From: Microbacterium sp. RU33B
GTDB lineage: Bacteria; Actinomycetota; Actinomycetes; Actinomycetales; Microbacteriaceae
Direction: 5' to 3'
Assembly: GCF_900155915.1 (NCBI RefSeq)
Contig: NZ_FTPO01000002.1
Location: 1-64,000 of the forward strand
Length of the DNA: 64,000 nt
In this document: positions 34,219 to 43,446 of the stretch, piece after piece
Layout: every line of letters begins with the position of its first letter
Numbering within the stretch: the first letter of the stretch is position 1
Made by a program: the position numbers and the translations under genes
The notes under the pieces: generated by a model
The model's database searches: none
Seen by the model: the letters and a program-made list of their open reading frames with translations, nothing else
What the model was told of the DNA's origin: nothing

Positions 34219-35472
34219 TCACGCGGCGCGGAACACCGGCACGGGTCGTTCCGGGCGGACGAGGTATCTTCGCCCGGTCGGGGAGGTCCATTCGATGGCA
34301 CCGCCGGAGTCGTCGATCTGGCGGACGGTCCATCCGCCGTGGTGTTTCACGGTGTGGTGACCTTTGCACAGGGGAGCGAGGTTGCCGAGCGAGGTGTCGC
34401 CGCCGTGGTCCCAGGCGAGGGTGTGATCGATCTCGCAGCGGGAGGCCGGCATCCCGCATCCTGGGGCCATGCACCGGTCGGCCCGCCAGCGCACGAGCCT
34501 GCGCAGGGCTTCGGGTGGCCGGTACTGTTCCCGGCCCACGGAGAGCACCATCCCGGTTTCGGGGTGGGTGAGTATCCGCGTCCATCCCTCGGCTCCTCCG
34601 CACAGCTCCCGCGCCCGTTCGCGCGGGATCGGTCCGACACCCTCTACGACCGCCGGGCCGGTCGCCTCCTCGTCGAGGAGGCTGAGAACCGGGACGGTGA
34701 CGTTCACGGTCGCCCGGATCCCTCGCGCCGACGCGGGGTGCGCGGTCGCCTCTCCCTCGATCAGGAGGTCGCACAGGGCATCGGCGCGCAGCTGATCGCG
34801 TGTGCGCTCCTCGCACTCTTCCGCGGCGAGCACCTTGGCGATCGCCGTCGCTCGTCCGAGGATCGCGTGCGCCTCCACCGAGGGGATGAGGGCGTGCAGC
34901 CACGCCATTCCGTCCTCGACGTGCTCGACGACCACCCGCCGCCGGGTCAGCGCCTCCGCATGCCGCTGCGCGAGTGTGACGGACTCCTCCGCGGCGATCA
35001 GCTTCTTCAGCATCCGGCGGAACGATCCGACGGGCTGTTCCTCCGCCAATGCCACCGCTCGCCCCAGCACCGCGTCGCGAGTCGCGGGGGATGCGACATC
35101 GAGCTCGCCCACCAGGATCTGCGCGTGCCGCTCCGTCATGCGCGCGCGGCCCAACGACGCCAAGGCCGCCGGATACCGGTGCACCAACGCCTCCGCCGCA
35201 GCCATCAGGTCACCGGCCGCGTGCTCCGTGATTCGCAGTGCCGCCGCCAACTCCAGCCGCACCGACCGCTCGACCACTCCCGTCAACCCCCGCCCGAACC
35301 GCTCCGCCTCCGCGCACGCCTCGAGGCGCAGCGCATCCACCCGCACCAGCCGGTCGGCGGCGAACACCGCCATCATGTCGGCGACCTCCACCACCCGATC
35401 GACCGCGTCGAGTTCCACCGCACCGTACGCACTCGACGCATTGGCGGTGTCGAGGTCGGATTCGGAGGACAT
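34219..35472 (-). CDS. DUF222 / HNH endonuclease-domain protein (13E12 repeat family)
   Basis: 417 residues. An N-terminal helical DUF222 region (RMTERHAQILVGELD, SVEAHAILGRATAIA) precedes a C-terminal HNH nuclease domain: RADRCMAPGCGMPASRCEIDHTLAW, then GNLAPLCKGHHTVKHHGGW (the two CxxC-like pairs and the Asp-His catalytic pair). Actinobacteria carry many copies of this family and their role is unclear; a link with the DNA damage response is known in Mycobacterium tuberculosis. The promoter here contains a LexA-type box. ATG 35472 lies six bases after a perfect TATAAT, so it is probably leaderless. Confidence 0.88.
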   Translation of the reverse strand: MSSESDLDTANASSAYGAVELDAVDRVVEVADMMAVFAADRLVRVDALRLEACAEAERFGRGLTGVVERSVRLELAAALRITEHAAGDLMAAAEALVHRYPAALASLGRARMTERHAQILVGELDVASPATRDAVLGRAVALAEEQPVGSFRRMLKKLIAAEESVTLAQRHAEALTRRRVVVEHVEDGMAWLHALIPSVEAHAILGRATAIAKVLAAEECEERTRDQLRADALCDLLIEGEATAHPASARGIRATVNVTVPVLSLLDEEATGPAVVEGVGPIPRERARELCGGAEGWTRILTHPETGMVLSVGREQYRPPEALRRLVRWRADRCMAPGCGMPASRCEIDHTLAWDHGGDTSLGNLAPLCKGHHTVKHHGGWTVRQIDDSGGAIEWTSPTGRRYLVRPERPVPVFRAA

Positions 35473-35477
35473 GCCTC

Positions 35478-35506
35478 ATTATAGAACATATGTTCGAATA
35501 TCGCAA
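35478..35506 (-). promoter_or_regulatory. Promoter with LexA (SOS) box for the DUF222/HNH gene
   Basis: On the minus strand: TTGCGA (-35, 35501-35506), a 17-base spacer, and TATAAT (-10, 35478-35483). The spacer contains the perfect palindrome GAACATATGTTC (35484-35495). With flanks it matches the actinobacterial SOS consensus TCGAAC-N4-GTTCGA at all but one position. LexA bound here would cover the space between the two elements. Confidence 0.8.
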
Positions 35507-35540
35507 TCATCTCACGGAGTCCCCGCGAAAGTCGGCTCGA

Positions 35541-35586
35541 CCCTTCGACACGCTCGGGGACCACCCCTCGACGCGCTCAGCCCCCG
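35541..35586. repeat. Intergenic CTTCGAC...CTCAGGG-type repeat, two degenerate copies
   Basis: CCCTTCGACACGCTCGGGGA (35541-35560) is followed by CCCCTCGACGCGCTCAG (35564-35580). Both resemble the CCCTTCGACAAGCTCAGGGACC element that is scattered through Microbacteriaceae genomes (from memory). They lie between the HNH promoter and the terminator of the GH59 gene. Confidence 0.6.
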
Positions 35587-35602
35587 ACAGGGCCACGGCC
35601 CC

Positions 35603-35651
35603 AAGAACACACACAACCGGGCCGGCCCCCTCGGGTGAGGGGCCGACCCGG
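35603..35651 (-). terminator. Intrinsic terminator of the GH59 gene
   Basis: GGGGCCGACCCGG (35639-35651) and CCGGGCCGGCCCC (35617-35629) pair with one mismatch in 13, about 18 bases beyond the GH59 stop. On the minus strand the hairpin is followed by TTGTGTGTGTTCTT, a T-rich tail. Confidence 0.75.
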
Positions 35652-35668
35652 CCGGAGGCGGGAGCCCC

Positions 35669-38600
35669 TTACTTCGTGACCTTCACCGACAGGGGCGCGC
35701 TGACCGTCGTGCCGGCGGCGTTGGTGAACTCCACCGTGTACACGTACGTGCCCTTCACCTTGCCGGTCACCGGCAGCGCCATCTTCTGCGCGCCCGGCGT
35801 CGCGGCGACGAGCGTTCCGGAGCCCACCGCCGCACCGCCCTCGAGGAACCGGTAGGACGTCGCGTTCGTCCCCCACCAGAGGTCGGCGGTGACGGTGTAC
35901 GACCCGTCGCCGTCCCCGTTGTCGGCCGACAGCACCGGCTTGCCGGGCGAGGCATCCGTCACCTTCACGGTGAGCGGCTGCGTCGCGGTCGTGCCCTTCG
36001 AGTTCACGAGCTCTCCCGTGAACCGGTAGGTGCCGTTCTTCAGTCCGGCGATCTCCACGACGGTCTTCTGCGCGCCCGGCGTCGCCATGACCAGGGTCTT
36101 CGACGACACGAGGACGCCGTCCTGGTAGAGCTTGAACAGCGAGCCGTTCTCGCCCCACCACAGGTCCATCGTCAGCTGGAACGTGCCGTCCTTGAGACCG
36201 GTGTCCCATCCGTCGTTCGACGACAGCACGCCCTTACCGGGCGCCTTCGTCGCGCCGTCGTTCGACGGCACCTCCGGCAGCGTGACGGCGGCGGTGGCCG
36301 CCGACCGTGCGCTCTCGCCGAGCTCGTTCACCGCGACGACCTCGTAGGAGTGCGTCGACCCGAGCGCGAGTCCCGCGACGGTCAGCGAGGTGTCGGTGGT
36401 CGAGCCGACGAGCTCCTCGGTTCCGGCGTTGTAGACCCGGTAGCCGGAGAACCCGCTCCCGACCGGGGTCGAGGCATCCCACGACACCGTGATCGACGTG
36501 TCGGTCGCCTTCGACGCCGTCACCGATCCGGGCGTACCCGCGCGGGTCGTGTCGGCCACGGCGATCCAGCTCAGCACCGGATCGGACGTCCCCGTCCCGC
36601 GCGCCGCGCGGAACAGCACCGTCGTCTCCTCCGCGAGCGCGAAGGCGATGGTCGAGGTGCCCTGAGCCGACGAGGAGGAGAGGTTCACGGGCGTGCCCGC
36701 GATCATCTCGTCGCCGATCGTCACGCTCGGCGCGACCTGGCGCGTCACGCCCCACCACTCCTGGTAGCCCGAGGTCAGCTCGTACGAGCCGGCCGGCAGC
36801 GTGAGTCGGTAGTCGACCGACCCGCCGGCGCTCGCCCACCATCCGGTCGTGCGCTGCTTGTCGTAGGTTCCGGTCACTCGGGCCTTGGCCCCGACGAACC
36901 CGGCCCCGCTGTCGATGGGGTTCACCAGACCCCAGCCCGCCGCCTCGTCGAACGCGGCATCCGCCGTCTCGTTGCGCAGCAGGTCGCCGCGCAGCATCGC
37001 CACCGCGTCGAAGGCGGGCGAGGTTCCGCCGCCGAGGGTCGATGCCGCGTCGATCAGGTACACCGTGCCCGCGGGCACGACCTCGACGTGGAGAGAGACG
37101 GGCGTCCCACCGGCCGAACCGGCCAGCGTCTCGACCGCGTACGGCGTGGTCCCCTCGACGGCTCCCGTCCAGGTCACCGGCACGTCCTGCGTCGCGCCGC
37201 TGATCGTCGCGAGGGCGACGGTCTCCGGAAGCTCGGCCTCCGTGCCCGCTTCGACCGCGATCCGGTAGTCGCCCACCGGCAGGTAGGCGACCTCGACGAG
37301 AGCGTCGATCGCGGCCGACAGCGCGGCGGATGCCACATCCACCTGCTCCTGCGTGGCCAGCACGTCGTCGAGCACGACCTTCGACGCGATGCCGACGCTG
37401 CGCATCTGCTGCCACGAATCGGCCGTGTAGGCGCGGCGCGGGGCCTCGGATGCCTCGGTCAGCAGCGCGGAGAGCGCCGCTTTGTCGACGACGATGCGCT
37501 CGTCGTTGATGCCGATCCAGCTGAGCGCAGGCGCTTCGGTGCCACCCGCGCCCGACACCGAGAACGTCACCGTGGTCGGCTGAGTCAGGGTGAACGCGCC
37601 GCGGATCACGGCGGTGCTGCCGAGCGACCCGTTCGGGAAGGCGTGCGTGCCGAGCGCTACCGTCACCGGCAGACCCGCGGCGTCCGCGTAGCCGAGCGAG
37701 GTCGTGATCCGCCGGGTGCGGTTCGTCCCAGGATTCCACCATTCGGTGTGACCCGAGGCGATCTCGTAGTCACCGGCCGGCAGCGTGAACCGGTAGGCGA
37801 TCGGCACACCGGTGCCCGACGTGTACCAGCCGGTCTCCTTCGCCTTGTCGTACGGCGTGACGTTGAGCCGGCCCTTGCCGGTGTAGGTGCCCACGCGGCC
37901 CCACCCGGCAGCGGCCGAGTAGGCGGCATCCGGCGTCGTGTTCACGAGCGAGTCCCCGGCCGCCGCGTCGATGGCGGGGAAGGCCGTGCCGTCGGCCGGC
38001 GCGTTGGCGTCGACGAAGTAGCGCGTGCCCGCAGGGACGACCTCGACGTACGCGCTCACCACGAGCGACGGATTGTTCACGAACGTGCCGTCGACCTTGA
38101 CCAGGTCGTAGGGGTTCGCGAACTGGCCGGCGGTCGCCTGCCAGGTCACGGGCGCCTCGATCGTGCCGCCCGCCTCACTCGTCGCGGTCAGCGTCTCCGG
38201 CAGCGACGGCACGATGCCGGGCGCCGACGTCAGCCGAGGCAGGCTCTGCGTCACCGTCACCGGCCGCACGGCCGGGTCGACGGGGCCGGTGCCCGATCCC
38301 CCGATCATCACGTCGACGCCGTCGAGCGTGAACGTTCCGCTGGTCACACGCACCGTCACGGTGTGCGGACCGTCGGCGAGGCCGCGCAGCCAGTACGACG
38401 TCTGCCGTGTGCCGACGGCGCCGACGTTCGCCGTGCGTGCGGGCTCGCCGTCGACCGTGATCGAGAGGGCGGATGCCGCGGTGGCGCCGAGCAGGTTGAA
38501 CCCGGTGCCGTCCATCTCGAACGTGAACGAACGGCCCGTCGACAGCACGTGCTGCGTGCGGTTGAGGTGCGCATAGCCGGCCTGCGTGAACGAGAAGCCG

Positions 38601-41056
38601 TTCGGGTACGAGATGCGCGAATCGGCGTCGTCGATCTTGACGGCGTGCCACGACAGTCCGTCGATCGGCGTCACCGCGAGATCGTCGAACCACGTGTTGT
38701 AGTAGCCGCTCACGAGAGAGATGCGGCCCGACATGATCGGCGTCGCCGACGTGTCGGCGTAGGTCGCGAGCACCTGGCCGTCGAGCGTCGCCGTGATGAC
38801 GTTCTCCCGCGCCTCGACCGTCAGGGTGTGCCATGCCGACGCGTCGAAGAGGAACGTGGTCCCGGTCTGCACCACGGTGTCGCGCTTGCGCAGCTCCCAC
38901 CGGCCGGTGTCGAACACGCGCACGCTGTAGCCCGCGAGGTCGGCGCCCTCGGCGACGACCTGCCGGACGCCGACGCCGGCGAAGTTGCCGAGGGTCGCGT
39001 CGCGCGCGACCTGGTCGAGGGTGAAGTCGACGGATGCCGCGTAGTTCGTCCACGAGTGGTCGCCGAGCACGGTCGCGGGGTTCGCCGTCGACACGTTGCG
39101 CTGCGAGCCGTCGCCCCACACGTTCCACGTGTAGCCGCGGTTGCCGGCATGGATCCGCTGCTCCATGACGTTGCCCCGATCGCCTCCCGACGCGATCACC
39201 TCGAACGCGCCGTTCTGGTCGGCGGTGTACCGGGGGGATCCGCCGCGGCGGGTGACGTAGTCCATCGCGACGCCGTTGACGTCGGCGACGGGATACCCGG
39301 CGTACTCGTAGTCGTCGGTGTAGGGCAGCGGCAGCACATCATCGGTGGCCGGCGAGGCGTACTCGCCCGAGACGTACTCCTCGGTCGTGCCGTAGATGCC
39401 GTCCGGAAGCGTCGAGAGGGTGAGCACCGAGTAGGGCTGCACCTGCACCTGGTACACATCGTGCGCGACACCGCCGATCGTCTCGGTGCGCACCGGCACG
39501 ACCTTGCCGATGTTCTTCAGGTAGTTGGCGTCGTAGGCCTCACCGGCATCCGGTCCCCGCGTCTCCCACACCGAGAGGGGCGTGTCGCCGTCGGTGCCGA
39601 GGTTCGCGACCTTGACCTCGAAGTCGCGCACACGCGACGTGTTGTTGGCGTGCACCTGCGAGAACTCGACCGGCGCTCCGGCATCCGTCTCCGCCTTCGG
39701 CGTGCGCAGCGTCAGCAGCGTGCGGGTCGACGAGTCGACGTTCGTGCCGCCGTCTCCCTTCGTGCCGTCGCCGCCCGAGGCGCCCTCGATGTACTCCCAG
39801 CCCTCTTCGATGAACTGCTGGAAGTGGCGCACCATCGTGATGCCGACGCCGCCCTCGTAGTACCCCGACCACGGGTCGGAGGCGCGGATGAGGTGCTTCG
39901 GCGAGTACTGCGAACCCTCGTACATCGCGCTCACGGCCGGCTGGAACAGGAAGGTGGTCATGTGGCCGGGGTTCGGCTGCGTGCCGGTCCAGCTGTACGA
40001 GGTGATGAAGCGGTCGGCGATGTCGACCGCGCCCACCGTGCCGCCGATCCCCCCGCGCGCGGGGTCGGCGTTGATGCGGTACTGCGGGTCGATCATCGGC
40101 GAGACGCCCTCGGAGTACAGCACCTCCATGCCGAACTCCTTGTTGAGGCGCGTGAGCGCCGGGTCGCCGGCGATGTCGTAGTGATAGCCGATCGCGTCGA
40201 CCTGCTCGAGGGCCTCCGGGTTGGCGAGGACGGCGCGCGAGACCGCACCGACATTGCGGTACGAGTCGAGGGCGACGATCTTGACCTGGGAGTAGTCGTA
40301 GCGGGCGCCGGGCTTGACGGCATCCTGCTCGAGGCGCTTCGCGAAGTCGACGGTCCAGTTGAGCTCGGACGTGATGTAGTTCGCGTGCACCTCGTTCTGC
40401 GACGGGCTCAGGTAGTCGAACTCCACGCCGTACGTGTCGTAGGCGGCGTCGATCGTCTCCTTGTACCACTGGTAGCGCAGGTTCCAGTCGCCGTTCGTCC
40501 ACGACGGCTCGCCCCAGCGCAGGGCCTCGACCTCGATGTGCGGGTTGATCGACTTGGCGTCGGCGATGAAGTGGAAGCCGGCGCCGCGCAGCACGTTGGC
40601 GGGCTCGTCGGCGGAGCGCTTCGTGGCCGGCTCGGTGCCCGACGACGTGTTGTTGTCGGCGCCGAGCTCCACCTTGATGTGCTTCAGGCCCGCCCCGGTC
40701 TCGGGGTCGAAGATGAGACGCATGATGCGCCAGTACACGTCGGGCTGCTCCTCCTTGTAGTCCAGGAGCAGGTTGGAGGTGTTGTTGCACGACACCGACC
40801 CGAATCCGCCGAAGGTGTTGAACGGCAGACCGGCGGCGTCGCGCTCCACGTCGTCTCCGTTGACGAGCACCTCGGCCCACGACGTCACGTCGTCGTACGT
40901 GAGGGTCGGCAGGTCGGCGACGGCGGCGGGCTGCACGGCGGAGGCGACGGGCGCGGATGCCGTCGCCGCCGTGGCGGGCGGAGCGATGAGCGCTCCGGAC
41001 AGAACGAGTGCGCCGACGGCGATGGGCGCGACGAGAAGTTTCGACAGCTTCGGCAT
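35669..41056 (-). CDS. Secreted multidomain GH59 galactosidase
   Basis: 1,795 residues. A signal peptide ends at PPATAATA (about residue 33). Residues 75-650 resemble GH59 galactocerebrosidase: GFGSVSCNN, KVELGADNN, TEPATKRS, the acid/base Glu222 in SPSQNEVHANY and the nucleophile Glu316 in EVLYSEG, then a beta domain and a lectin-like domain (PLPYTDDYEYAGYP, VLGDHSWTNYAASVDF). Then come Ig-like and carbohydrate-binding-type repeats (two DxAAGWG... units with WxTSG/WWASAG), a FIVAR-like helical stretch, a fibronectin-III domain (TPGSVTASKATDTSITVSW) and two C-terminal repeats, each with DLWWG and ATPGAQK. It has no LPXTG anchor, so it is probably released. It likely removes beta-galactose from outside polymers. 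GAGG precedes ATG 41056. Confidence 0.88.
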   Translation of the reverse strand: MPKLSKLLVAPIAVGALVLSGALIAPPATAATASAPVASAVQPAAVADLPTLTYDDVTSWAEVLVNGDDVERDAAGLPFNTFGGFGSVSCNNTSNLLLDYKEEQPDVYWRIMRLIFDPETGAGLKHIKVELGADNNTSSGTEPATKRSADEPANVLRGAGFHFIADAKSINPHIEVEALRWGEPSWTNGDWNLRYQWYKETIDAAYDTYGVEFDYLSPSQNEVHANYITSELNWTVDFAKRLEQDAVKPGARYDYSQVKIVALDSYRNVGAVSRAVLANPEALEQVDAIGYHYDIAGDPALTRLNKEFGMEVLYSEGVSPMIDPQYRINADPARGGIGGTVGAVDIADRFITSYSWTGTQPNPGHMTTFLFQPAVSAMYEGSQYSPKHLIRASDPWSGYYEGGVGITMVRHFQQFIEEGWEYIEGASGGDGTKGDGGTNVDSSTRTLLTLRTPKAETDAGAPVEFSQVHANNTSRVRDFEVKVANLGTDGDTPLSVWETRGPDAGEAYDANYLKNIGKVVPVRTETIGGVAHDVYQVQVQPYSVLTLSTLPDGIYGTTEEYVSGEYASPATDDVLPLPYTDDYEYAGYPVADVNGVAMDYVTRRGGSPRYTADQNGAFEVIASGGDRGNVMEQRIHAGNRGYTWNVWGDGSQRNVSTANPATVLGDHSWTNYAASVDFTLDQVARDATLGNFAGVGVRQVVAEGADLAGYSVRVFDTGRWELRKRDTVVQTGTTFLFDASAWHTLTVEARENVITATLDGQVLATYADTSATPIMSGRISLVSGYYNTWFDDLAVTPIDGLSWHAVKIDDADSRISYPNGFSFTQAGYAHLNRTQHVLSTGRSFTFEMDGTGFNLLGATAASALSITVDGEPARTANVGAVGTRQTSYWLRGLADGPHTVTVRVTSGTFTLDGVDVMIGGSGTGPVDPAVRPVTVTQSLPRLTSAPGIVPSLPETLTATSEAGGTIEAPVTWQATAGQFANPYDLVKVDGTFVNNPSLVVSAYVEVVPAGTRYFVDANAPADGTAFPAIDAAAGDSLVNTTPDAAYSAAAGWGRVGTYTGKGRLNVTPYDKAKETGWYTSGTGVPIAYRFTLPAGDYEIASGHTEWWNPGTNRTRRITTSLGYADAAGLPVTVALGTHAFPNGSLGSTAVIRGAFTLTQPTTVTFSVSGAGGTEAPALSWIGINDERIVVDKAALSALLTEASEAPRRAYTADSWQQMRSVGIASKVVLDDVLATQEQVDVASAALSAAIDALVEVAYLPVGDYRIAVEAGTEAELPETVALATISGATQDVPVTWTGAVEGTTPYAVETLAGSAGGTPVSLHVEVVPAGTVYLIDAASTLGGGTSPAFDAVAMLRGDLLRNETADAAFDEAAGWGLVNPIDSGAGFVGAKARVTGTYDKQRTTGWWASAGGSVDYRLTLPAGSYELTSGYQEWWGVTRQVAPSVTIGDEMIAGTPVNLSSSSAQGTSTIAFALAEETTVLFRAARGTGTSDPVLSWIAVADTTRAGTPGSVTASKATDTSITVSWDASTPVGSGFSGYRVYNAGTEELVGSTTDTSLTVAGLALGSTHSYEVVAVNELGESARSAATAAVTLPEVPSNDGATKAPGKGVLSSNDGWDTGLKDGTFQLTMDLWWGENGSLFKLYQDGVLVSSKTLVMATPGAQKTVVEIAGLKNGTYRFTGELVNSKGTTATQPLTVKVTDASPGKPVLSADNGDGDGSYTVTADLWWGTNATSYRFLEGGAAVGSGTLVAATPGAQKMALPVTGKVKGTYVYTVEFTNAAGTTVSAPLSVKVTK

Positions 41057-41123
41057 GGGGTGTCCTCGACAGTGAGTTCGGCCGGCACGTTCCGGCTCCT
41101 GCATCGAATCACCGGGGTGCGGA

Positions 41124-41148
41124 TTCCGGAAGGAAATCGATCCGTTTC
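41124..41148. promoter_or_regulatory. Candidate operator between the GH59 gene and its divergent regulator
   Basis: The 147-base gap holds a TTCCGGAA palindrome (41124-41131) followed by GAAA-N8-TTTC (41133-41148). Symmetry is short; assignment to the neighbouring regulator rests on position. Confidence 0.3.
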
Positions 41149-41203
41149 GAACACACTCGATCCCACTCACACGATTGCGACCGGACCAGTACGCTGGGGC
41201 GCC

Positions 41204-42319
41204 ATGAGCGAGTCACCGTTGCCTCCGCCGTTCGGGCTGTCTCGTCGGGAGCGGATCCTCGACGAACTCCGCCGCACGGGATCGGTGCGCGTGGCCGACC
41301 TGGCCCGCGAGCTGGGAGTGGCGGAGCTCACGATCCGCCGCGACATCGGCCAGCTCGCCGACCGCGGACTGCTCACGCGGGTGCACGGCGGTGCGACGCT
41401 CCGCAGCCGCCTCGACACGACCGTGCCGGCCGGTGCGGCGGTCGCGGCGCCGACGCGCTTCCGCGTGGGCATGATCGTCCCCTCGCTCAGCTACTACTGG
41501 CCGCAGATCATCATCGGCGCACGCGCGGCGGCCACCGAGCTCGGCGTGCAGCTCATCCTGCGCGGGGCGAGCTACTCGGTCGAGGATCAGCGCCGGCAGA
41601 TCTCCTCCCTCGTCGAGTCGGGCAGCCTGCACGGGCTCATCGTCGCCCCCGATGCCCAGGGCGCCGACGGGCAGGCTCTGCTGCACTGGCTGGAGTCGCT
41701 CCCCCTCCCCGTCGTGCTCGCCGAACGTCGCGCCCCCTCCGCGCTCGCGCTCACGAGCCTGGAGTGGGTCACGACCGATCACGTGTTCGGCGGCTCGCTC
41801 GCCGCCGACCACCTCGCCGCGCTCGGACACCGCCGCGTCGGCATCCTGACCTCCGCCGGATCTCCCACGTCGTGGCACCTGCGGCGCGGATGGGACCGAG
41901 CGATCGCGGAGCTCGGACTCGACTGCCCGGTCGACGTCGATCTCGACGCCACCCTCGACACGCTCGACGGGCGCGGCCGCGAAGCCGTCATCGCCGGTCT
42001 CCTCGATCGGTGCCGCGAGAGCGGCGTGACCGCCCTGCTCATCCACTCGGACCCGCAGGCCGTGCTGCTGCAGCAGTACGCCCGCGACCACGGCTGGGCC
42101 GTCCCCGGCGACCTCGCGATCATCGCGTACGACGACGAGGTCGCCGAGAGCGCGGAGCCGGCGATCACCGCCCTCCGACCCCCCAAGCAGCACGTCGGCC
42201 GGCTGGCCGTCGAGACCCTCGTCGATCGGCTGACCGAGGGACCCCACCGACCCGTGCAGCGCACGTACCTGCTGCCCACGCTGCATCTGCGGGAGTCCAC
42301 GCGCGCCGCGGGCCGGTGA
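41204..42319 (+). CDS. Transcriptional regulator with DeoR-type HTH and LacI-type sensor domain
   Basis: 371 residues. The first 65 residues are a DeoR/GlpR winged helix (SRRERILDELRRTGSV, ELGVAELTIRRDIGQLADRGLLTRVHGGA). The rest is not the usual DeoR sugar-phosphate domain but a periplasmic-binding-like LacI sensor (VGMIVPSLSYYWPQIIIGAR, DHVFGGSLAADHLAALGHRRVG, LLIHSDPQAVLLQQYA, DLAIIAYDDEVAE). It diverges from the GH59 galactosidase and probably senses galactose or a galactoside. ATG 41204 is at the start of the HTH; a much longer open frame upstream is antisense to GH59. Confidence 0.85.
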   Translation: MSESPLPPPFGLSRRERILDELRRTGSVRVADLARELGVAELTIRRDIGQLADRGLLTRVHGGATLRSRLDTTVPAGAAVAAPTRFRVGMIVPSLSYYWPQIIIGARAAATELGVQLILRGASYSVEDQRRQISSLVESGSLHGLIVAPDAQGADGQALLHWLESLPLPVVLAERRAPSALALTSLEWVTTDHVFGGSLAADHLAALGHRRVGILTSAGSPTSWHLRRGWDRAIAELGLDCPVDVDLDATLDTLDGRGREAVIAGLLDRCRESGVTALLIHSDPQAVLLQQYARDHGWAVPGDLAIIAYDDEVAESAEPAITALRPPKQHVGRLAVETLVDRLTEGPHRPVQRTYLLPTLHLRESTRAAGR

Positions 42320-42357
42320 GGCCGACTGAGCCCGCCGATGCCGGTACCGTCATGGTC

Positions 42358-43446
42358 ATGACAGCACAGGCCGCCGATCCGGGCTCCGCCCCCGCGCAGA
42401 CGATCGGACTCGAGTCGCTCGCCATCTACATCGCTCTGGCCACCGGTGCCGTCGGCGCGATCGTCGGGATCGTGGTGGGGTTCATCCCGAACCTCCCGCT
42501 GTTCGGCGATCTGTCGTTCGGCTCCATCGCCGCGCTGGCGGCGGGCGTCGTCGCGGCCGCAGCGTCGGGTGTCGCCTACTGGCGCGTCCGCGCGATGCCC
42601 GGCCAGGAGTGGCGCCTCGCCCTCTCGCCCTTCGTCTTCAGCGTCAACGCGGTGGGAGTCGTGCTGGTGCACTCCGTGCTCGCCGTGCTGTCGGTGCTCG
42701 CGGCCTTCCTGGTGCTCGGCCGCGGCTTCATCGGCCTGACGGTGGTGCCGTTCTGGTCGATCACCCTGATGGCCGTCGTGCTCGGGCTCACGGCGTACGT
42801 CGTCTACCTCTCGGCCTCCCGCCTCACGACCCTGCGCATGTCGTCGCTGCTGATGGGCTTCGTGACGATCGGCACGCTCACGGCGATGGTGACCACGCCC
42901 GATCCGGACTGGTGGAAGATCCACTTCAGCCACCTCGGCACGTTCTGGAGCCTGTCGAGCCTGACGTTCAACGGCACTCTCGTCGCCGGGGGACTCCTCG
43001 TCACCGCCTTCGCCGTCTACGTCGCCAACGACATGCGTCCCCTCGTCCCCGCCGGCCGTCTCGAGCGGGCGAACAGCCCGAAGACGGTCGCCACGCTCTT
43101 CGTCGTGATGGGGATCATGCTCGCCGGAGTCGGACTCGTGCCGGTCAATGTGAGCCTGCTCATCCACAACCTGTCGGCCTCCGGCATGGCCGTCATGTAC
43201 CTCGTGCTGCTCATCGGAGGGCCGTGGATCCTCCGGGGGATGCCGCGCGCCTACTTCCTCGCGAGCTGGGTGTTCCTGGGCTCGCTCCTGGCATCCCTCG
43301 TGCTGTTCATCACCGGGTTCTTCGGACTCACGGCGTTCGAGATCATCGTGTTCGCCCTGATCTTCGGCTGGATCTCGGTGTTCATCCGCTTCCTCGGGGT
43401 GGCGGGCCAGAATGCCTCCGCCACGGCATCCTCCGTCGTCAGCTGA
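42358..43446 (+). CDS. DUF998-type integral membrane protein
   Basis: 362 residues with about eight membrane segments, the first at residues 20-42 (AIYIALATGAVGAIVGIVVGF region). DUF998-like features are WWKIHFSHLGTFWSLSSLTFNGTL (residues near 180-205) and paired hydrophobic helices to the end (LAGVGLVPVN, FLASWVFLGSLLASLVLF). No transport motif is present and the role is unknown. TACCGT at 42345-42350 lies seven bases before ATG 42358, suggesting a leaderless message; ATG 42352 is an alternative. The 3' end overlaps the convergent ABC permease gene by eight bases. Confidence 0.75.
   Translation: MTAQAADPGSAPAQTIGLESLAIYIALATGAVGAIVGIVVGFIPNLPLFGDLSFGSIAALAAGVVAAAASGVAYWRVRAMPGQEWRLALSPFVFSVNAVGVVLVHSVLAVLSVLAAFLVLGRGFIGLTVVPFWSITLMAVVLGLTAYVVYLSASRLTTLRMSSLLMGFVTIGTLTAMVTTPDPDWWKIHFSHLGTFWSLSSLTFNGTLVAGGLLVTAFAVYVANDMRPLVPAGRLERANSPKTVATLFVVMGIMLAGVGLVPVNVSLLIHNLSASGMAVMYLVLLIGGPWILRGMPRAYFLASWVFLGSLLASLVLFITGFFGLTAFEIIVFALIFGWISVFIRFLGVAGQNASATASSVVS

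Noticed and set aside
36350..41203. Very long plus-strand open frame opposite the GH59 gene
   Set aside because: It exists because the G/C third-position bias of the GH59 gene keeps the antisense frame open. Its translation is Arg/Val/Gly-rich with no motif; only the part from 41204 is a real gene.
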